Shown: positions 34,145-51,543 of the stretch, piece by piece
How positions within the stretch are numbered: position 1 is the stretch's first letter
Layout of the letters: each line of letters starts with the position of its first letter
Assembly: GCA_023231475.1 (NCBI GenBank)
Contig: JALJEE010001698.1
Location: 1-53,584 of the forward strand
Origin: Seison nebaliae
Lineage: Eukaryota; Rotifera; Pararotatoria; Seisonacea; Seisonidae
Length of the DNA stretch: 53,584 bases
Reading direction: 5' to 3'
Translations under genes and position numbers: made by a program
The notes under the pieces: model-generated
The model's input: the letters and a program-made list of their open reading frames with translations, nothing else
Database searches by the model: none
What the model was told of the DNA's origin: nothing

Positions 34145-37100
34145 TCAGTGTAAGTCATCAAAATAATCGGAGCTAGGTGTCAATTTGTCGTCAGATGATA
34201 CGAGAATAGTTGCATCACTTACTTCTGATATACTTCTGCGTCGATCATCTTTGATGTTGTTGGAATAGTTGAGTTGATGAGGTAGAGATAACGAATCGAC
34301 AAATTTCGAATCGATGTTAATATTCGAATCGATAAATGTTGCTCGACTTTGTTGTAGTGTTGACGCGACAAATGACTCTTCAGTTATGACGGATAGAGGC
34401 GAATGTTGTAACATTACCAATTGATATTGAATGTTGGATGGTAATTGTTGATAGCCTTCTCCGTTTATCACATTCTCATTTGTCAAATCAGACAGTTGTT
34501 CTATATGATTCTCATTCGATTTATTTATTTCATTCCAATTCATTTGTTTATCGATGTAATGATATGCTGAAGGTGATGGAGGAGGTACATTTATGACGAT
34601 ACTTCTATTCAATTTTTCTTTTGATGATTGTTCTTTCATCCATCTCTGATTCTCATCCATATCGTTATCACTTCGACTTTTAAGTCGATTCTCATAACGA
34701 TCAGTCAATTGTTTTCTTTCAATTTTCAAACTATAATTATATAATTGTGAATGTTTTTCTAATTTTCTTTCATTATTCTCTTTCACTAAATTCACGTCTT
34801 CGTCTTTCAATTCATCCGTATAATAGAACGATGGTAATATTTGTTTCTTTTCTGAATTCTTCGATAATAATCTCTTTTTGAAACAAGACAATTTCTCTGA
34901 TACTGAAGGAGAAAAATTAAAATTTCTTATATGATTCAATTCCATATTCTTCTCCGGTTTCTTATATGGAATAATTGGTATCGTCGTTAAACGATAATGT
35001 GAAATTGTGGGATATGTACAAGACGCTCTCTTCTGTTGTTGTTGTTGTTGTGAATCGGTGTCGATGATTGAACAGTCACTCGTTGATTTGGATAAAACTT
35101 TCAATTGTTTATCATCAATCCGTTTGGAAGTGAAAATATTTTCTAAAGAAAAACTATTTTTTAATTTCGTCAAAGTATTCTTCGATTTCGATGATTTATT
35201 TTCATCGATTGTTATTGTTGTTGGTTTCATAATATCGATATTCTTATCGGTTTTCATTCGATCATAAATCTCCATTAACAACATATCTTCCACAGCATCT
35301 ACTGATTGACATTTCTTTAAAATAGAATTCGGTTTCTTATAATCAATTTCGTTCGATTTCTTCAAAGTTTCCAATAAATAATTTTGATCGAAAATTGAAT
35401 ATTTATTTATTTGATTCTTTTTCGATAAATTCAACAATTTTTCGGCTGTATCCATCATACTTTCTGATTTATTTGGATTAATCGAATGAATTAACCAATT
35501 ATCATCTTTTGATTTTATTTTCGAATGATCGTCACATGGTGAAATATCTGTCAATGTTCCAGAAGTTAATATGGCTTGATTCTTATTCAATTCATCAATT
35601 GCATTTCGAATATTATTGTCTAATAAATTCTGATTAAATAATTTAGTTAAAGTTGAATTAGATGAAGAATTTGATGTTTCCGATTTCGTTCTCACTTCAG
35701 ATAATTGACATTCCGCCGAACTTGACCATAACGAACTTTTCTTTAAATTCTTCTTGATGAAAGTAAAAGATCCATTCGTAAATTTTTCAGTTAAATAATT
35801 TTTCGGTTTAGTAAAATCCAAATAATTGATGGATGAACTACATGAGAAATATCGTTTATGATAAACGATAAATCCTAAAAGACCAAGAAGTATCGTGGTG
35901 AAGATTATTCCACATAGAATTAAAACCAAATCAGAAATCTATTTAGATTAATTGAATTTAAATTTGAAATTAAAAAGAAAATTATTAACAGAATTTTTAA
36001 GAAACATTTTCTCTTTTACTTTCTTCGTTTGTTGTAACGATATTCGCAATTGATCCGTTTGTCGATCAGCTCTTTCAATCAGTGGCGTCGTGAACAATTC
36101 TTTTTTCGAGTCTAATCGTTTTCTTGGTAATTTCTTCACTTTTGTTGTTGATGTTGTCAATTTGATATAATTCTCATTATTATTATTATTCTTCAATTTA
36201 GAATGAAATTCATAATTGTAATGTAAATTTGAAAATTTCTTAAAATTATTCACTTTCGTTTTCATTGGAATGAAATTTGTTGTTGTGGTAGTTATTGGAA
36301 GATTTGAAGTTTTTTTCATTCTCTTTTCAGGTTTTATCAAACTAGTTGCTGTTATTGTTGTTGTTCGTGGAAGAATATTTCCAAATATTTCAGCCAAACC
36401 ATATAATAATCCTGATGAATTGATTGTAGTTTTCTGCCAATAATTCTTCTTCATTTTTGTAGTTTTTGTAGTTGATGAATGAAATAGTTTCGTCGTTGTC
36501 AAATTGGTTAATTTGGGAAAGATTTGATAATTATTTTGTCCAATATTGAAAATATCGAGAAATCTTCTTGGCAACAATTTCATTTGAATAAATTCATCAG
36601 CCAATGCACCATTCTTTAACATTAAATTCTGAGAATTAACTTTCAAACTTTTATTCAACATCACCGATGGAGTTACAATGGGTGCATCTAAAACGATTTC
36701 TTGTTTTTGCAATAATCGATTCTCTACTTGTTGCCACAACTCTAAAAATGGATAATTATTTTGAAAATTAAATGTGAAATTTAAAATAATTTAACTTTTA
36801 TCAATACAACTAATATAAATATTCATTACACTGAATAGATGATGCATCTCTAAATTTCGACATTTATTTTCATTCTTTCTTCCTTTCTTTCGTTTGTCTG
36901 ATTGAACTTTACTTGATTTTATTTCACGAATGATTTTAATAACTTTCTTTCGATAGTCTTGTATCTTATTCCTTAATAATTCTATCACAACTTTCTTATT
37001 AACTGAATTTGTTGGAAATTTCGTTCTATAGTTTTGAGATTTAAAATTCTCAATCGTATTCTTTAATCGAACAATCGATTGAAGTGTTCTCCTTAATAGG

Positions 37101-37669
37101 CTCATTCGATCAGAATTTAAATATTTCATCGAATTCATCGTGTAATTATTTAATCGATAATTTTCACTACGACGTTCGATGGGAAGTAATCGTGGTAGAA
37201 CGCACATAACTTTCCCATTACAATAATGAAGAATTGAATCGAAACGTATTGCGCAATTCATATCAATCTCTCCACATTCATCATAGTTCTGATGAATTTG
37301 TGGACCGATTTTCACTGAAAGAATTACCAGAACATGATTCTTTCTTGTACAAATTAATGAAGTTCTGTGAGGTAGTTTTTTTGGTTTCTTATAAAAACTA
37401 TTTGGAATTGAACGTTTCTTTTGATTATGATGTGATATCGTATAGGAACCGGATTCTAAACAATATTTGATGGTTTGATAATATTTGAAGTTATTTATTG
37501 AATCACGATAGAAATTTAATCTTAACTGAGAAGAAATATTTTTTTGATCTTCGATATAATTCTGATAATTATTCTGTTCATTCGAATATGTTGTCGAATC
37601 GATATAAACTAAATTACGTTGTTGACTGAATTGAATGAAATAAGAAATGAGAAGAATTAGTAGAATCAT
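34145..37669 (-). CDS. EVA-1-like single-pass receptor with split SUEL lectin domain
   Basis: Three exons: 37669-36796, 36741-35990, 35938-34145; 1139 aa, phases 1 and 0, introns 54 and 51 nt (GTTAAA, GTTAAT). Signal peptide (ILLILLISYFIQFS). A galactose/rhamnose-binding (SUEL) lectin domain starts near residue 103 (SLICTRKNHVLVILSVKIG, CNGKVMCVLPRL). Its last strand (FSVMNIYISCID) comes only after a ~100-residue basic insertion. A Thr/Lys-rich stalk follows, then a TM helix at about 543-566 (LVLILCGIIFTTILLGLLGF) and a ~570-residue Ser-rich cytoplasmic tail with a poly-Gln run. Signal-SUEL-TM architecture points to EVA-1/EVA1C, a Slit/Robo co-receptor, but EVA-1 has two SUEL domains and a short tail. 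One membrane helix argues against latrophilin. Confidence 0.7.
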
Positions 37670-40091
37670 ATTTTCGACTACTATTCATACGCATTCAATA
37701 ATATTAGTGTCGTTATCGAAGTCGATATAATTTGATTGTATAATTATCTGTCGATTCATTTGAAAGAGAAGTACTCTAGAAATTCATGAAAGGAAATTAG
37801 TAGATGAAGGAAGAAACTATTGGGATGATGATCAAATGATCAAAAGTCAATATGGATAATTGATGTTAGGAATTGAATGGGAAAAAAGTGGGTGATTGAT
37901 GAGAAAGATGATGATGTGAGTGAGAATTATCTAAATACCAGATGTGTTATTTGGGAGAAAGTGTAATTTGTAATCGAGAGTAACAATGTCAAAATAATTT
38001 TCTTCCGACATCCAACTAACAAGGAAGATCGAACTGATATCTCGAGATGACAATTTCATATTTATATGTAGATTTACCAATAAATCTAGCTGATTTTCAC
38101 GTTGGATCAATCTCCGTTTGTTACCAAATACGATTTCTCTATATAAGTCAACTGAACAAAGATTGACGAAATAACATAATGATGGGAATCCAAAAGAAAT
38201 TCTTCTCCAGAACAAGAGGAGACACTTTCACTTTATATAATCATATTCTCTTCGTCATTCCTCTTCTCCAATCTCTTCAATATCAAACGATATATAATAA
38301 ACATAAACTTGACTTGAAGTGTTTCTGTAATTTTATATGAAATGGTTGCAATTCAATCTTCATTCTCTCAACCAACATTGATTATGTCAATCTCATCAAT
38401 CAAACAATGGATCTCCCCCGTCGAAGGAGTTTAATAGAAATATTTGAAGAAGGTTAATAGAATCCTCACAAACAAACAATAAATTGTCAATGGACGGAAA
38501 CGTATCTAACCCATAACCACCCACTTAACAGCCGAAAAGAAATTGTTAGTGAAACATCGAGAAAAATCGGAAGATATAGTGAAATTTCTTGTGGATGAAT
38601 CATCATCATCATCAACATTACCATCAACAACAGCCAACACAAAATATCGTCACTGTATATGAAATAATAAGAGAATAGAAGAGCTATCATTTATTCCAAA
38701 TCTATATCCATCGTCTTCCCAAATACAACTCTGGAAAATTGGATAGTTAAATAAAAATAATTATTAGTAAACGTTAAAGTAAACCAATTAAACGAGAGAA
38801 CAAATGTCGACCATATAAGATTTGGAGTGAAATCGAATATCGAGTCATCGAAATAAATAAATAAATAGTCATCATAAATAATCAATATTTATTGATTTAT
38901 CTATTGATGGGAAATCTTTTTGTAGGAAAATGATAAAATTTATTCAATTTTTCCTGTTTATTTATTATCTAATTATTGTTCATTTAATTAATGTGAATGA
39001 AAGAGGAAAAAGATTCAATTAAATATAATTACGTCGATCTTCAATCAATCGATTATCTGTTGAAATTTGTTGTGGAAGAGAAAGTTTCTCTCATCAAAAG
39101 ATTTGTTTTAAGATGTTAGAAAGAAATAAGAAACGTTTTGATGAACTTCTTTTAGTGGCTTGGTAAATCATTACAAATACACACACATACACGAGAAAGG
39201 TCGATATTTTATTTCCGATTTCGTTCCGATGATAACCTTTCAGTTTTAGAGATTCTCTTATATTCCTTTTCCACTCAATTGACAATGAGAAAAGTTAAAA
39301 TTTGTGACGGAGGTCCAAACGACCAAACGTTTTTTACAAATAATTTTATAATAAGAAACTCTCAAAATAAATTAAAAACGATGATTTCTTATCTAAAATT
39401 AATTTCTTCTCGCTTTAACCAGACAATTCATTTGGAATCGGAATGTGCTACGAAAATTTGAAGTGCGAAGTTATATCGAATACAAACGAATCAGGTCATT
39501 TAACCGAATAATATGAATTACATATTATGTTATTCTATCGAAGAAATATTGAAGATCAGTTGGATGTTGTTAGAAATTCAGTTTGATACAATGAAATACT
39601 TTTGAACGAAAAAATATCGTCAAATTTCTGATTTCCGTCAATTTAATAAAATTCAAATTTTTTTTCTTATTATTTCAATCAAGATAACATAAATATCTAT
39701 ATTGGTATTACTTATCATTACACTAGATAATAAATAAATTTATGATAATAATTTTGATATTGAAAAAAAAGATGGAAAAAAGATGATTCATCATTTTAGG
39801 AGTTATTGGATTATTTTCGGGATTGAGTTTAGATTCCATTGATCGAAGACACTCCACGAAGATTATTCCAAGCCTTTTTGATATAAATTAGAAGTTTCAG
39901 TTTTGAGTGAATGAGTCTCGATCATTAGGTATCAGATCATTCCAAAATTTTCCGAACTTTAAAAAAATTGAAATTTTCGAAATAATATGGAATGTGAGTA
40001 CTATAAAATAAGTTTATTTACAATAGAATTTTTCATACAATTTGAATAACATATATATAAGATAAAATTAGAGAAAAATTTTGGATGTCAT
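37670..40091. other. Intergenic, 2.4 kb
   Basis: This lies between the EVA-1-like gene start and the MRP gene stop. Short minus ORFs (37931-38215, 38487-38690, 38691-38885, 39094-39285) carry no recognised domain and look like chance frames in AT-rich DNA. Nothing else was recognised. Confidence 0.5.
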
Positions 40092-45730
<5,639 letters not shown>

Positions 45731-47078
45731 TCTCTATTAAATTTCTTCTCTCACATTGACAAGAGAATAACAGCTAAAAAATTCAATTTATTTCCTCTCC
45801 TAACACTCGATCTCAACGACTGTCAAACAATCGTCTCTTTAATGATTTTGTAAAGATAATTCCAAATAATTCTTCATAAAGATTGATTTCATTGAAAAAT
45901 GATGTTCAGGTTACTTAAATCTTTCAATTTTCTTTCAAATGAGATATAAACAAACAAGCAACGTAGAAATTTTTTTATCAAAGCAAATTTCTTCTCATTT
46001 TATACAAAGAATCTCTCCTAAAGAATGACATAGCAAAAAATTTTCATAAATTTCTTACGCAACACAACATAAAATTTTTATCGCTTTATTTTATTTTTAA
46101 GGAAATTAACAAATAATTTTCCACTTACAATAATCGAAGTAAGAAATTTGAATTTGTAAGGACATAAATATGATTTGAATGACATTCAACTATTTGAATG
46201 CTCGATAAAATTGGAATCGGAAATATGAAATAATTGAAAAATATAAGAAAAATATTTTCTTGTTTCCATAAATAAGCAGAAAATGTAAGATGTTTATATC
46301 AGATATTGTAAGAATACAATAAATTTCACGAATGTACTCATCAGTCAATGAATCAGTGTGTTTGATTCCTAGAATCATTTCAATGAAACGATTGAATATC
46401 AATGGAATAGTTGATGTGAGTTGAACATGATAATTGCATAGGAGAGACTATGACACAAATCTTTCGATATATAATACGCATTAATAATAAGTTTTATTAT
46501 GATGAGTGATTTGAGTATTCGTTCTAGTTGTTATGATTCATTTGGAAGTAAAAATGCCTTTATGCTTTATGAGTTATTAAGTGGAATTTGAATAATTTCG
46601 AATAATCATTCAATACATTCTTACTGAATAATCTTCATTATTCTTCGATACTTCGATAACATTTTAACCATTTAAATATTTGACGAAACCACAAAAAACT
46701 CTTAAAACGTCCGAAATAGTCAACAAATAATTGTCGATTATTTCGAATTCGACAGAAAACATGAATCGATACTGTTGGGGGGAGTTGATGGAAATGAAAA
46801 GTTTCGAACATAATGAAAATGATCCAAATTGCCACAACTAATTTTAAAAGAAAACTTTAGAAAGATTTCGATAAAGTAGAGTATTATTATAGTAGAATTA
46901 TTAGTTATTATTATATTATTTGCTTTATTTTTTTTAAGAAGAGATAGGGAATATAGGCGTATGGAATATAGATATGGAATTGATGGAAATGGAGATAAAG
47001 ATGAAGAGATTAAAAGAGAAGAAGAGTAAACGCATATAATGAAATAGAAATATTGAAGAAATAATTGGGAAGGAAAAA
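45731..47078. other. Intergenic, 1.35 kb, divergent promoters
   Basis: This separates the MRP gene start (-) and the next gene (+). A minus-strand frame of 57 codons at 46638-46811 (MFETFHFHQL, then WFRQIFKWLK) has protein-like composition but no splice or homology support. Acceptor-like AATTTAATAG sits 3 nt before the MRP ATG. Confidence 0.45.
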
Positions 47079-48668
47079 ATGAAGAGCATGTTCAATATTT
47101 TGAATTTATCTTTAATCCTCAACATCATTTTATTATCATCAATCGAATGGAAATCATTGAGTATCCTTCTCCAATATCTCTCAATTAATAATGGAAATAC
47201 AGATATCTCAATAGTGAAAGTAAATCATTCATTTATAAAACATTATTTTGATAAGAATTATATTTATTTCTCTAATTCTGCCACATCATTACTTCATGAT
47301 TGTTCATTGAAAACGAATAAAATTGAAATATCGAAATTCAGTCGACTGTGTGAAAATCGACCAGTTTTAACGAATAAATTCGTTCCACATTTATTTAACG
47401 TTTTGGAGAAGATGTGGGAAAAGTATGCACCATCAAAGAATCATCAATTTGATTATGGATTCATCTCTCCAAATTTCCCTCATTCCATTTATTACGAATT
47501 ATTTTATAACAATCAACAGAACAATCGATTTGTGAAAGTGAAGATTGAAAGGAATATTGATCATTCTCATAATTTCATTTCATCTCAATCATTCGAGAAT
47601 GAGAATTATAAAATTAATGTTGTTTATCATATTCCATATGAATCGATCGATTATTGGGATATTCGATATCTTTCCTTAGAGAATAGTCTCGTCTCCAAAT
47701 TAAGAAAGAACTTAATGCAATGGAATCAATTTTCGGAAGAAATTTTAAAATCTTTCAATTTCATCTTTCTTCATGAACATTCTGGTGAGAATACGGATTT
47801 CGACGAGACGATTATTCATGATATTTATCAATATATCTTCAATGACATCGAATTGGAAAAAGATTTTCAATTGTTATTTCTCCAACATTCAAATAACATT
47901 TTAAATAATGTGAAAGAATTATTAAAAGAAATTGATTATTTCTCTCAAAAATCTTTTGGGAAATCAGTAATCTTTTATACGAAAACTTTAAATTTCCGTT
48001 TGAGAATTCCATTTATTAGGAAATTAAAGAAACTACTATCCTCCTCGTTCTCTCAGAAAGAACCGTCAATAATTTATCCAATTTCATTCCAACTTTATTC
48101 ACCCGATCTCAAACATATATGGCAATTGTTACATTCGACTGGTACAATCATCAAACATGAATTCCTTCATCGAATGCTCTACATTCAGAAATCGAAAGAA
48201 AGTACAGCGATCAAATCAGTTCCGAATCATGATTCAATTTTTATAAATTCGAATTCGAATAAGAAAGAAGAACTAGTTGTGAGTAGCGACAGTGGTAATT
48301 GGGCTGAATGGAAATTTGACGTAATGATATTTCAAGTAAATTCAAATGATTTAGAACCGATTCAACAAAGTCTACTCGTTAACGAGAACGTCATGATAGA
48401 TGAGACTGCAAAATTATTCTATGAATTAAAAGATTGTAATTGTGTCGACTTACAACGACTTGTCATTCCTGGATTCTTTCAAATTTATGAATTGGAAAAT
48501 TGTGAGAATATAATGGAGGAAAATCGAAGTGATTATAATAAACGATTATTCATCCAATGTCTTATCGAACAAACGTTATCGATAGGAAGTCATTGGATGT
48601 TAGGTACTGTCACTTTCAGATCCATTTTGGAGAGTGCTCTTACTGAAATTAATGAGAAATCTTTATAG
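47079..48668 (+). CDS. Unrecognised secreted or type II membrane protein, 529 aa
   Basis: Single exon, ATG at 47079. The N terminus (MFNILNLSLILNIILLSSI) is a signal peptide or signal anchor. No other strong membrane segment is seen. The body has scattered Cys (DCSLK, RLCENR, DCNCVDLQ, ENCENI), a YWDIRYLS motif, a lysine-rich middle and a conserved-looking C-terminal block (NWAEWKFDVMIFQ, then RLVIPGFFQIYEL and GSHWMLGTVTF). I compared it from memory with PIG-S, PIG-T and glycosyltransferases and found no match. It is on the same strand as the ABHD gene, 398 nt upstream of it. Codon and base usage match its neighbours, so it is probably a host gene. Confidence 0.7.
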   Translation: MKSMFNILNLSLILNIILLSSIEWKSLSILLQYLSINNGNTDISIVKVNHSFIKHYFDKNYIYFSNSATSLLHDCSLKTNKIEISKFSRLCENRPVLTNKFVPHLFNVLEKMWEKYAPSKNHQFDYGFISPNFPHSIYYELFYNNQQNNRFVKVKIERNIDHSHNFISSQSFENENYKINVVYHIPYESIDYWDIRYLSLENSLVSKLRKNLMQWNQFSEEILKSFNFIFLHEHSGENTDFDETIIHDIYQYIFNDIELEKDFQLLFLQHSNNILNNVKELLKEIDYFSQKSFGKSVIFYTKTLNFRLRIPFIRKLKKLLSSSFSQKEPSIIYPISFQLYSPDLKHIWQLLHSTGTIIKHEFLHRMLYIQKSKESTAIKSVPNHDSIFINSNSNKKEELVVSSDSGNWAEWKFDVMIFQVNSNDLEPIQQSLLVNENVMIDETAKLFYELKDCNCVDLQRLVIPGFFQIYELENCENIMEENRSDYNKRLFIQCLIEQTLSIGSHWMLGTVTFRSILESALTEINEKSL

Positions 48669-49066
48669 TTATCCAATAAATTTTCTGTCGCGAAAAATAT
48701 TTTTTAGAAAATTTTCAAATATCTTTATAGTTGTCCAATTTATTTATGGATTATCATATGAATTAAATGGAAGAGATTTGGTTGATAAATAAATTTTACA
48801 TTCATTAATGTTACTACAAGTATGTCAGTTTAATTGAATAATAGTAACAGTAAATAAAAATTTTCTTAATATTTCTCAAAATATTATTTTGATTTTTCGA
48901 TTATCAAGTTGAGGAATGATATATTGAACCGAATTAAATAAAGTCCAGTAATTCTTTTAGGAGAATAATTTAGAAGGAAACAAAATTGTTTAGAATGAAG
49001 TAGGAACTGGTGGAAATTAAGAAGAAATTAGAATAAAAAGCTTCGGATTTTCTTCTTAAATCAGAA
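48669..49066. other. Intergenic, 398 nt
   Basis: AT-rich. It holds AATAAA-like signals for the upstream gene (near 48787 and 48855). The last 20 nt before the ABHD ATG read like a splice acceptor (TTTTCTTCTTAAATCAG). Confidence 0.5.
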
Positions 49067-50227
49067 ATGATTTTCGCTTTTAATTATTGTCTGTGCTATT
49101 TCTTCATTATTCCTTTATTACTCCTTTTCTGCTATTTATTTTCACATTTTATTCTTGAACTTCTCTCAAATATTTGTCGACCTTATCGGAAGAATTATAT
49201 ATGTAGTCATGCTGCATCGGAATGGAGGAGAATTCTGAGTGATTGTCCAGTAGCCATTAATGGTTATTGTCCTCCAAAATGGATGACAAATTCATATATA
49301 AATGCATTAGCTGGTCTATTGTGGCGAGGAGGGAAGAAATTGGATTTGAAAAGAAATTTCATAAGTCTTCCTGACGGTGGAATGTTGGGTTTGGATGAAG
49401 TGAATAATAATCATTGTTCAAAAGTGTCGATATGTCTCTTCCTTCCCGGATTGACTGGTGATAGTAATGCTGTATATATTGAACATTTGGCATGTGAATT
49501 ATCGATGAAACATCGGATATTCATCATGAATTATCGAGGAGTAAATTGTGAACTAAAAACGGAAATTGTCTTCTCCGCAACTTACACTGACGATTTACAT
49601 CATGTTGTCAGATGGATCAGATGTGAATATCCGTCGACGGAACGATTTTATGTCATTGGCAATTCATTAGGTGGATTAGTGTTAAGTCATTATGTATCGA
49701 AGACATGTTCATTTATCGATGTTGCATTCATTCTGTCAACTCCATTCGATTTGAATGAAATGGATCGATCACTCTCATATACCATCAATCATTATTTCTT
49801 CGTACGTCCTCTTATGAAAACGTTAAAAGCATTCATTAATCGATATTACAATTCTTTCTTCCGTCATCTCATTTCTCGTTATCAATTGAACAAATGTAAA
49901 ACATTTAAAGAATTGAACGAAAAATTTACTGCTCCTCTATTCGGTTACGAGAACTATAGAGATTATTGTGCAGATGCATTATTAAGAGGGAAGTTGACAC
50001 ATATTATGTGTCCCACTTTATTCATCAATTCGAATGATGATATCTTTTCTCCTCTTCAATCTATCCCTTTACAAGAAATCGAGAAGAATATTAATATTTC
50101 TCTTATACTCACGGAAGGAGGTGGTCACTCGTCTTTCATTCAACGAAACAGTGAATTATCTTATGCTGAATCGATTGTATTGGAAGTGATTAGATTGATG
50201 GAGAAATTCAAATATTTCTCCAAATGA
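49067..50227 (+). CDS. Alpha/beta-hydrolase, ABHD1/ABHD3 family
   Basis: Single exon, 386 aa, close to the ~400 aa of the family. An N-terminal membrane anchor (YFFIIPLLLLFCYLFSHFIL) is followed by an alpha/beta-hydrolase fold. Nucleophile elbow GNSLGG (Ser near 200), oxyanion region LFLPGLTGDSNAVYIEHLA, acid NSNDDIFSP (Asp near 324), catalytic His in EGGGHSSF (near 354). The MNYRGVN motif is typical of this family (human NNRGL/NHRGC). ABHD3 acts on phospholipids; ABHD1 is less known. The exact substrate here cannot be read from sequence. The ATG follows an acceptor-like AAATCAG by 2 nt, and the stop is only 58 nt before the NDUFB4 ATG. Confidence 0.88.
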   Translation: MIFAFNYCLCYFFIIPLLLLFCYLFSHFILELLSNICRPYRKNYICSHAASEWRRILSDCPVAINGYCPPKWMTNSYINALAGLLWRGGKKLDLKRNFISLPDGGMLGLDEVNNNHCSKVSICLFLPGLTGDSNAVYIEHLACELSMKHRIFIMNYRGVNCELKTEIVFSATYTDDLHHVVRWIRCEYPSTERFYVIGNSLGGLVLSHYVSKTCSFIDVAFILSTPFDLNEMDRSLSYTINHYFFVRPLMKTLKAFINRYYNSFFRHLISRYQLNKCKTFKELNEKFTAPLFGYENYRDYCADALLRGKLTHIMCPTLFINSNDDIFSPLQSIPLQEIEKNINISLILTEGGGHSSFIQRNSELSYAESIVLEVIRLMEKFKYFSK

Positions 50228-50285
50228 ATTCCATATTATACTCTATAAATTTCATATCTCTCTCCCTCCATCACCACAGAAAGTT

Positions 50286-50664
50286 ATGTCGAGTCGCGTA
50301 TTAAATAAGTTGGAAGCAGCCGCTGCTAGATGGACAGTCAGGAAGAAGTTGAAGACTCAATATCAAAAGATGGTCACATCTCCATATCGTGGAGTGAAAG
50401 GCGATTATATTTTCGATCCGGCCGTACAACGTCATTATTCGATGCAATATACTTATCCCGAATTCGTTCGAATGAAACCAAAAAACTTTTTCCTCTACAT
50501 GTCACTACTTTTCGGATTACCGACGTTCGCCAGTTACGTCACCAATTGGGAACATGTTCTATTTTATTTATTTTTTTAAATATCCTTTATTTCTCATATA
50601 GGAAAGTCGAATGGAGAAAATGCGTGATGGAACAGTTCCATATTATGCGAGACATGCAACTTAA
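50286..50664 (+). CDS. NDUFB4: NADH dehydrogenase 1 beta subcomplex subunit 4 (complex I B15)
   Basis: Two exons, 50286-50555 and 50602-50664 (intron 46 nt, donor GTTCTA), 110 aa. Matches NDUFB4: a basic helix (RWTVRKKLKTQYQKM, human AIRAQLKREYLLQY), PYRGVKGDYIFDPAVQRH (human RRGLIENPALLRW), TYPEFVRMKPKNFF (human VYPNFRPTPKNSL), a single membrane helix (LYMSLLFGLPTFASYV) and a short charged tail encoded by exon 2 (ESRMEKMRDGTVPYYA). It is an accessory subunit of respiratory complex I in the inner mitochondrial membrane. The ATG is preceded by a pyrimidine-rich acceptor-like stretch ending CACCACAG, 5 nt upstream. Confidence 0.85.
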
Positions 50665-50803
50665 CTTTCATGGAAATATATCAGATTCAATTTTATTCTA
50701 GATTTTATTATCATTTAGTTCAATTGTAAGAATGATTTATCATAAAAATATTTTCTTGACTACAAAAAGATAAATAATGAATATTTTTGAATGAATGGAT
50801 ATT

Positions 50804-51430
50804 TTACTTCGTTTTCTCTTCGTCGTTCCCAAAACTCTTTGCATATTCTTCTGGTTTCGTCATTCTAATAATAATTCGTTGAAATAATTTACGTGAGAAG
50901 AATTGTATGAATGATAATAAACCTCCAATGAATATAACGAGTACCTTGTGTGCATTGAGCTATTTCGTTAGCTATATGACAGGCTAATAACAAATTATTT
51001 CTGGGTTGTACCTTGACGGCAAATCTGGCAAATAATAGAGAATAGAAACAAAGTGCTAGAAATGGAGTGTAAAATGGGGAGGCGTCCATCTAAACCAAGA
51101 GTCATTCGAGGAGATATCATTGAAGCATCTTTCTTTAAATCCGCGAACGCAGCTATCGGAATTCCCCAATTGGCAACTGAAATGATGAAATTTTAATATG
51201 AAATGATAAACATGAAAGAATAACCAGGTCCCCAGAAATGCTGATGATTTAATTTGATGAAAAGAAGAAAATTGGAGAATGATATTAAATATAATATAAA
51301 AATAACTGTACTATAAAGAAAAGAGGAATAAAGAGAAAGAAATTGATCTGTAAAGGAACCTTAAGAAATAATCTCTTGTTTCTTTTTTCTTGAGGGAAAG
51401 AGCAAGATTCTTTATAATAGCTGATGCCAT
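50804..51430 (-). CDS. MPC1: Mitochondrial pyruvate carrier 1, six exons including a 4-nt microexon
   Basis: Exons: 51430-51360, 51310-51307 (4 nt), 51240-51225 (16 nt), 51176-51096, 51055-50923, 50864-50804; 121 aa; introns 49, 66, 48, 40 and 58 nt. The product follows human MPC1: [81 protein letters not shown]. The C-terminal tail is slightly longer and acidic. The STHFWGP motif, shared with human and (as TTHFWGP) yeast, is spread over three exons here. MPC1 pairs with MPC2 in the inner mitochondrial membrane to import pyruvate. The ATG follows acceptor-like TTTTGTAG by one base and is 113 nt from the GOSR1 stop. The gene is convergent with NDUFB4, 139 nt apart. Confidence 0.9.
51307..51310 (-). 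other. MPC1: 4-nt microexon of MPC1
   Basis: Coding bases TACA between CTTTATAG and GTTATT. They complete AG|T (Ser) and add ACA (Thr), giving STHFWGP. No other AG/GT choice between the flanking exons keeps the frame. Confidence 0.75.
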
Positions 51431-51543
51431 TCTACAAAATGATAATCTAAAGATTAAAAATAATTTATTAGACGATCGATAATGGATTAGTTGAGAATGA
51501 AAGAAAGAAATCCGAAATAATTATAATCCACTTTCAAATTAGT

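Noticed and set aside
34145-37669. Latrophilin (adhesion GPCR), which also has a SUEL domain
   Set aside because: Only one membrane helix and no olfactomedin, GAIN or seven-helix region.
46638-46811. Minus-strand 57-codon frame with protein-like composition
   Set aside because: No homology, no convincing start context, and expected by chance; kept only as a note in the intergenic entry.
47079-48668. PIG-S or PIG-T (GPI transamidase subunits) for the 529-aa protein
   Set aside because: Compared from memory; the characteristic blocks and the second membrane segment are missing.
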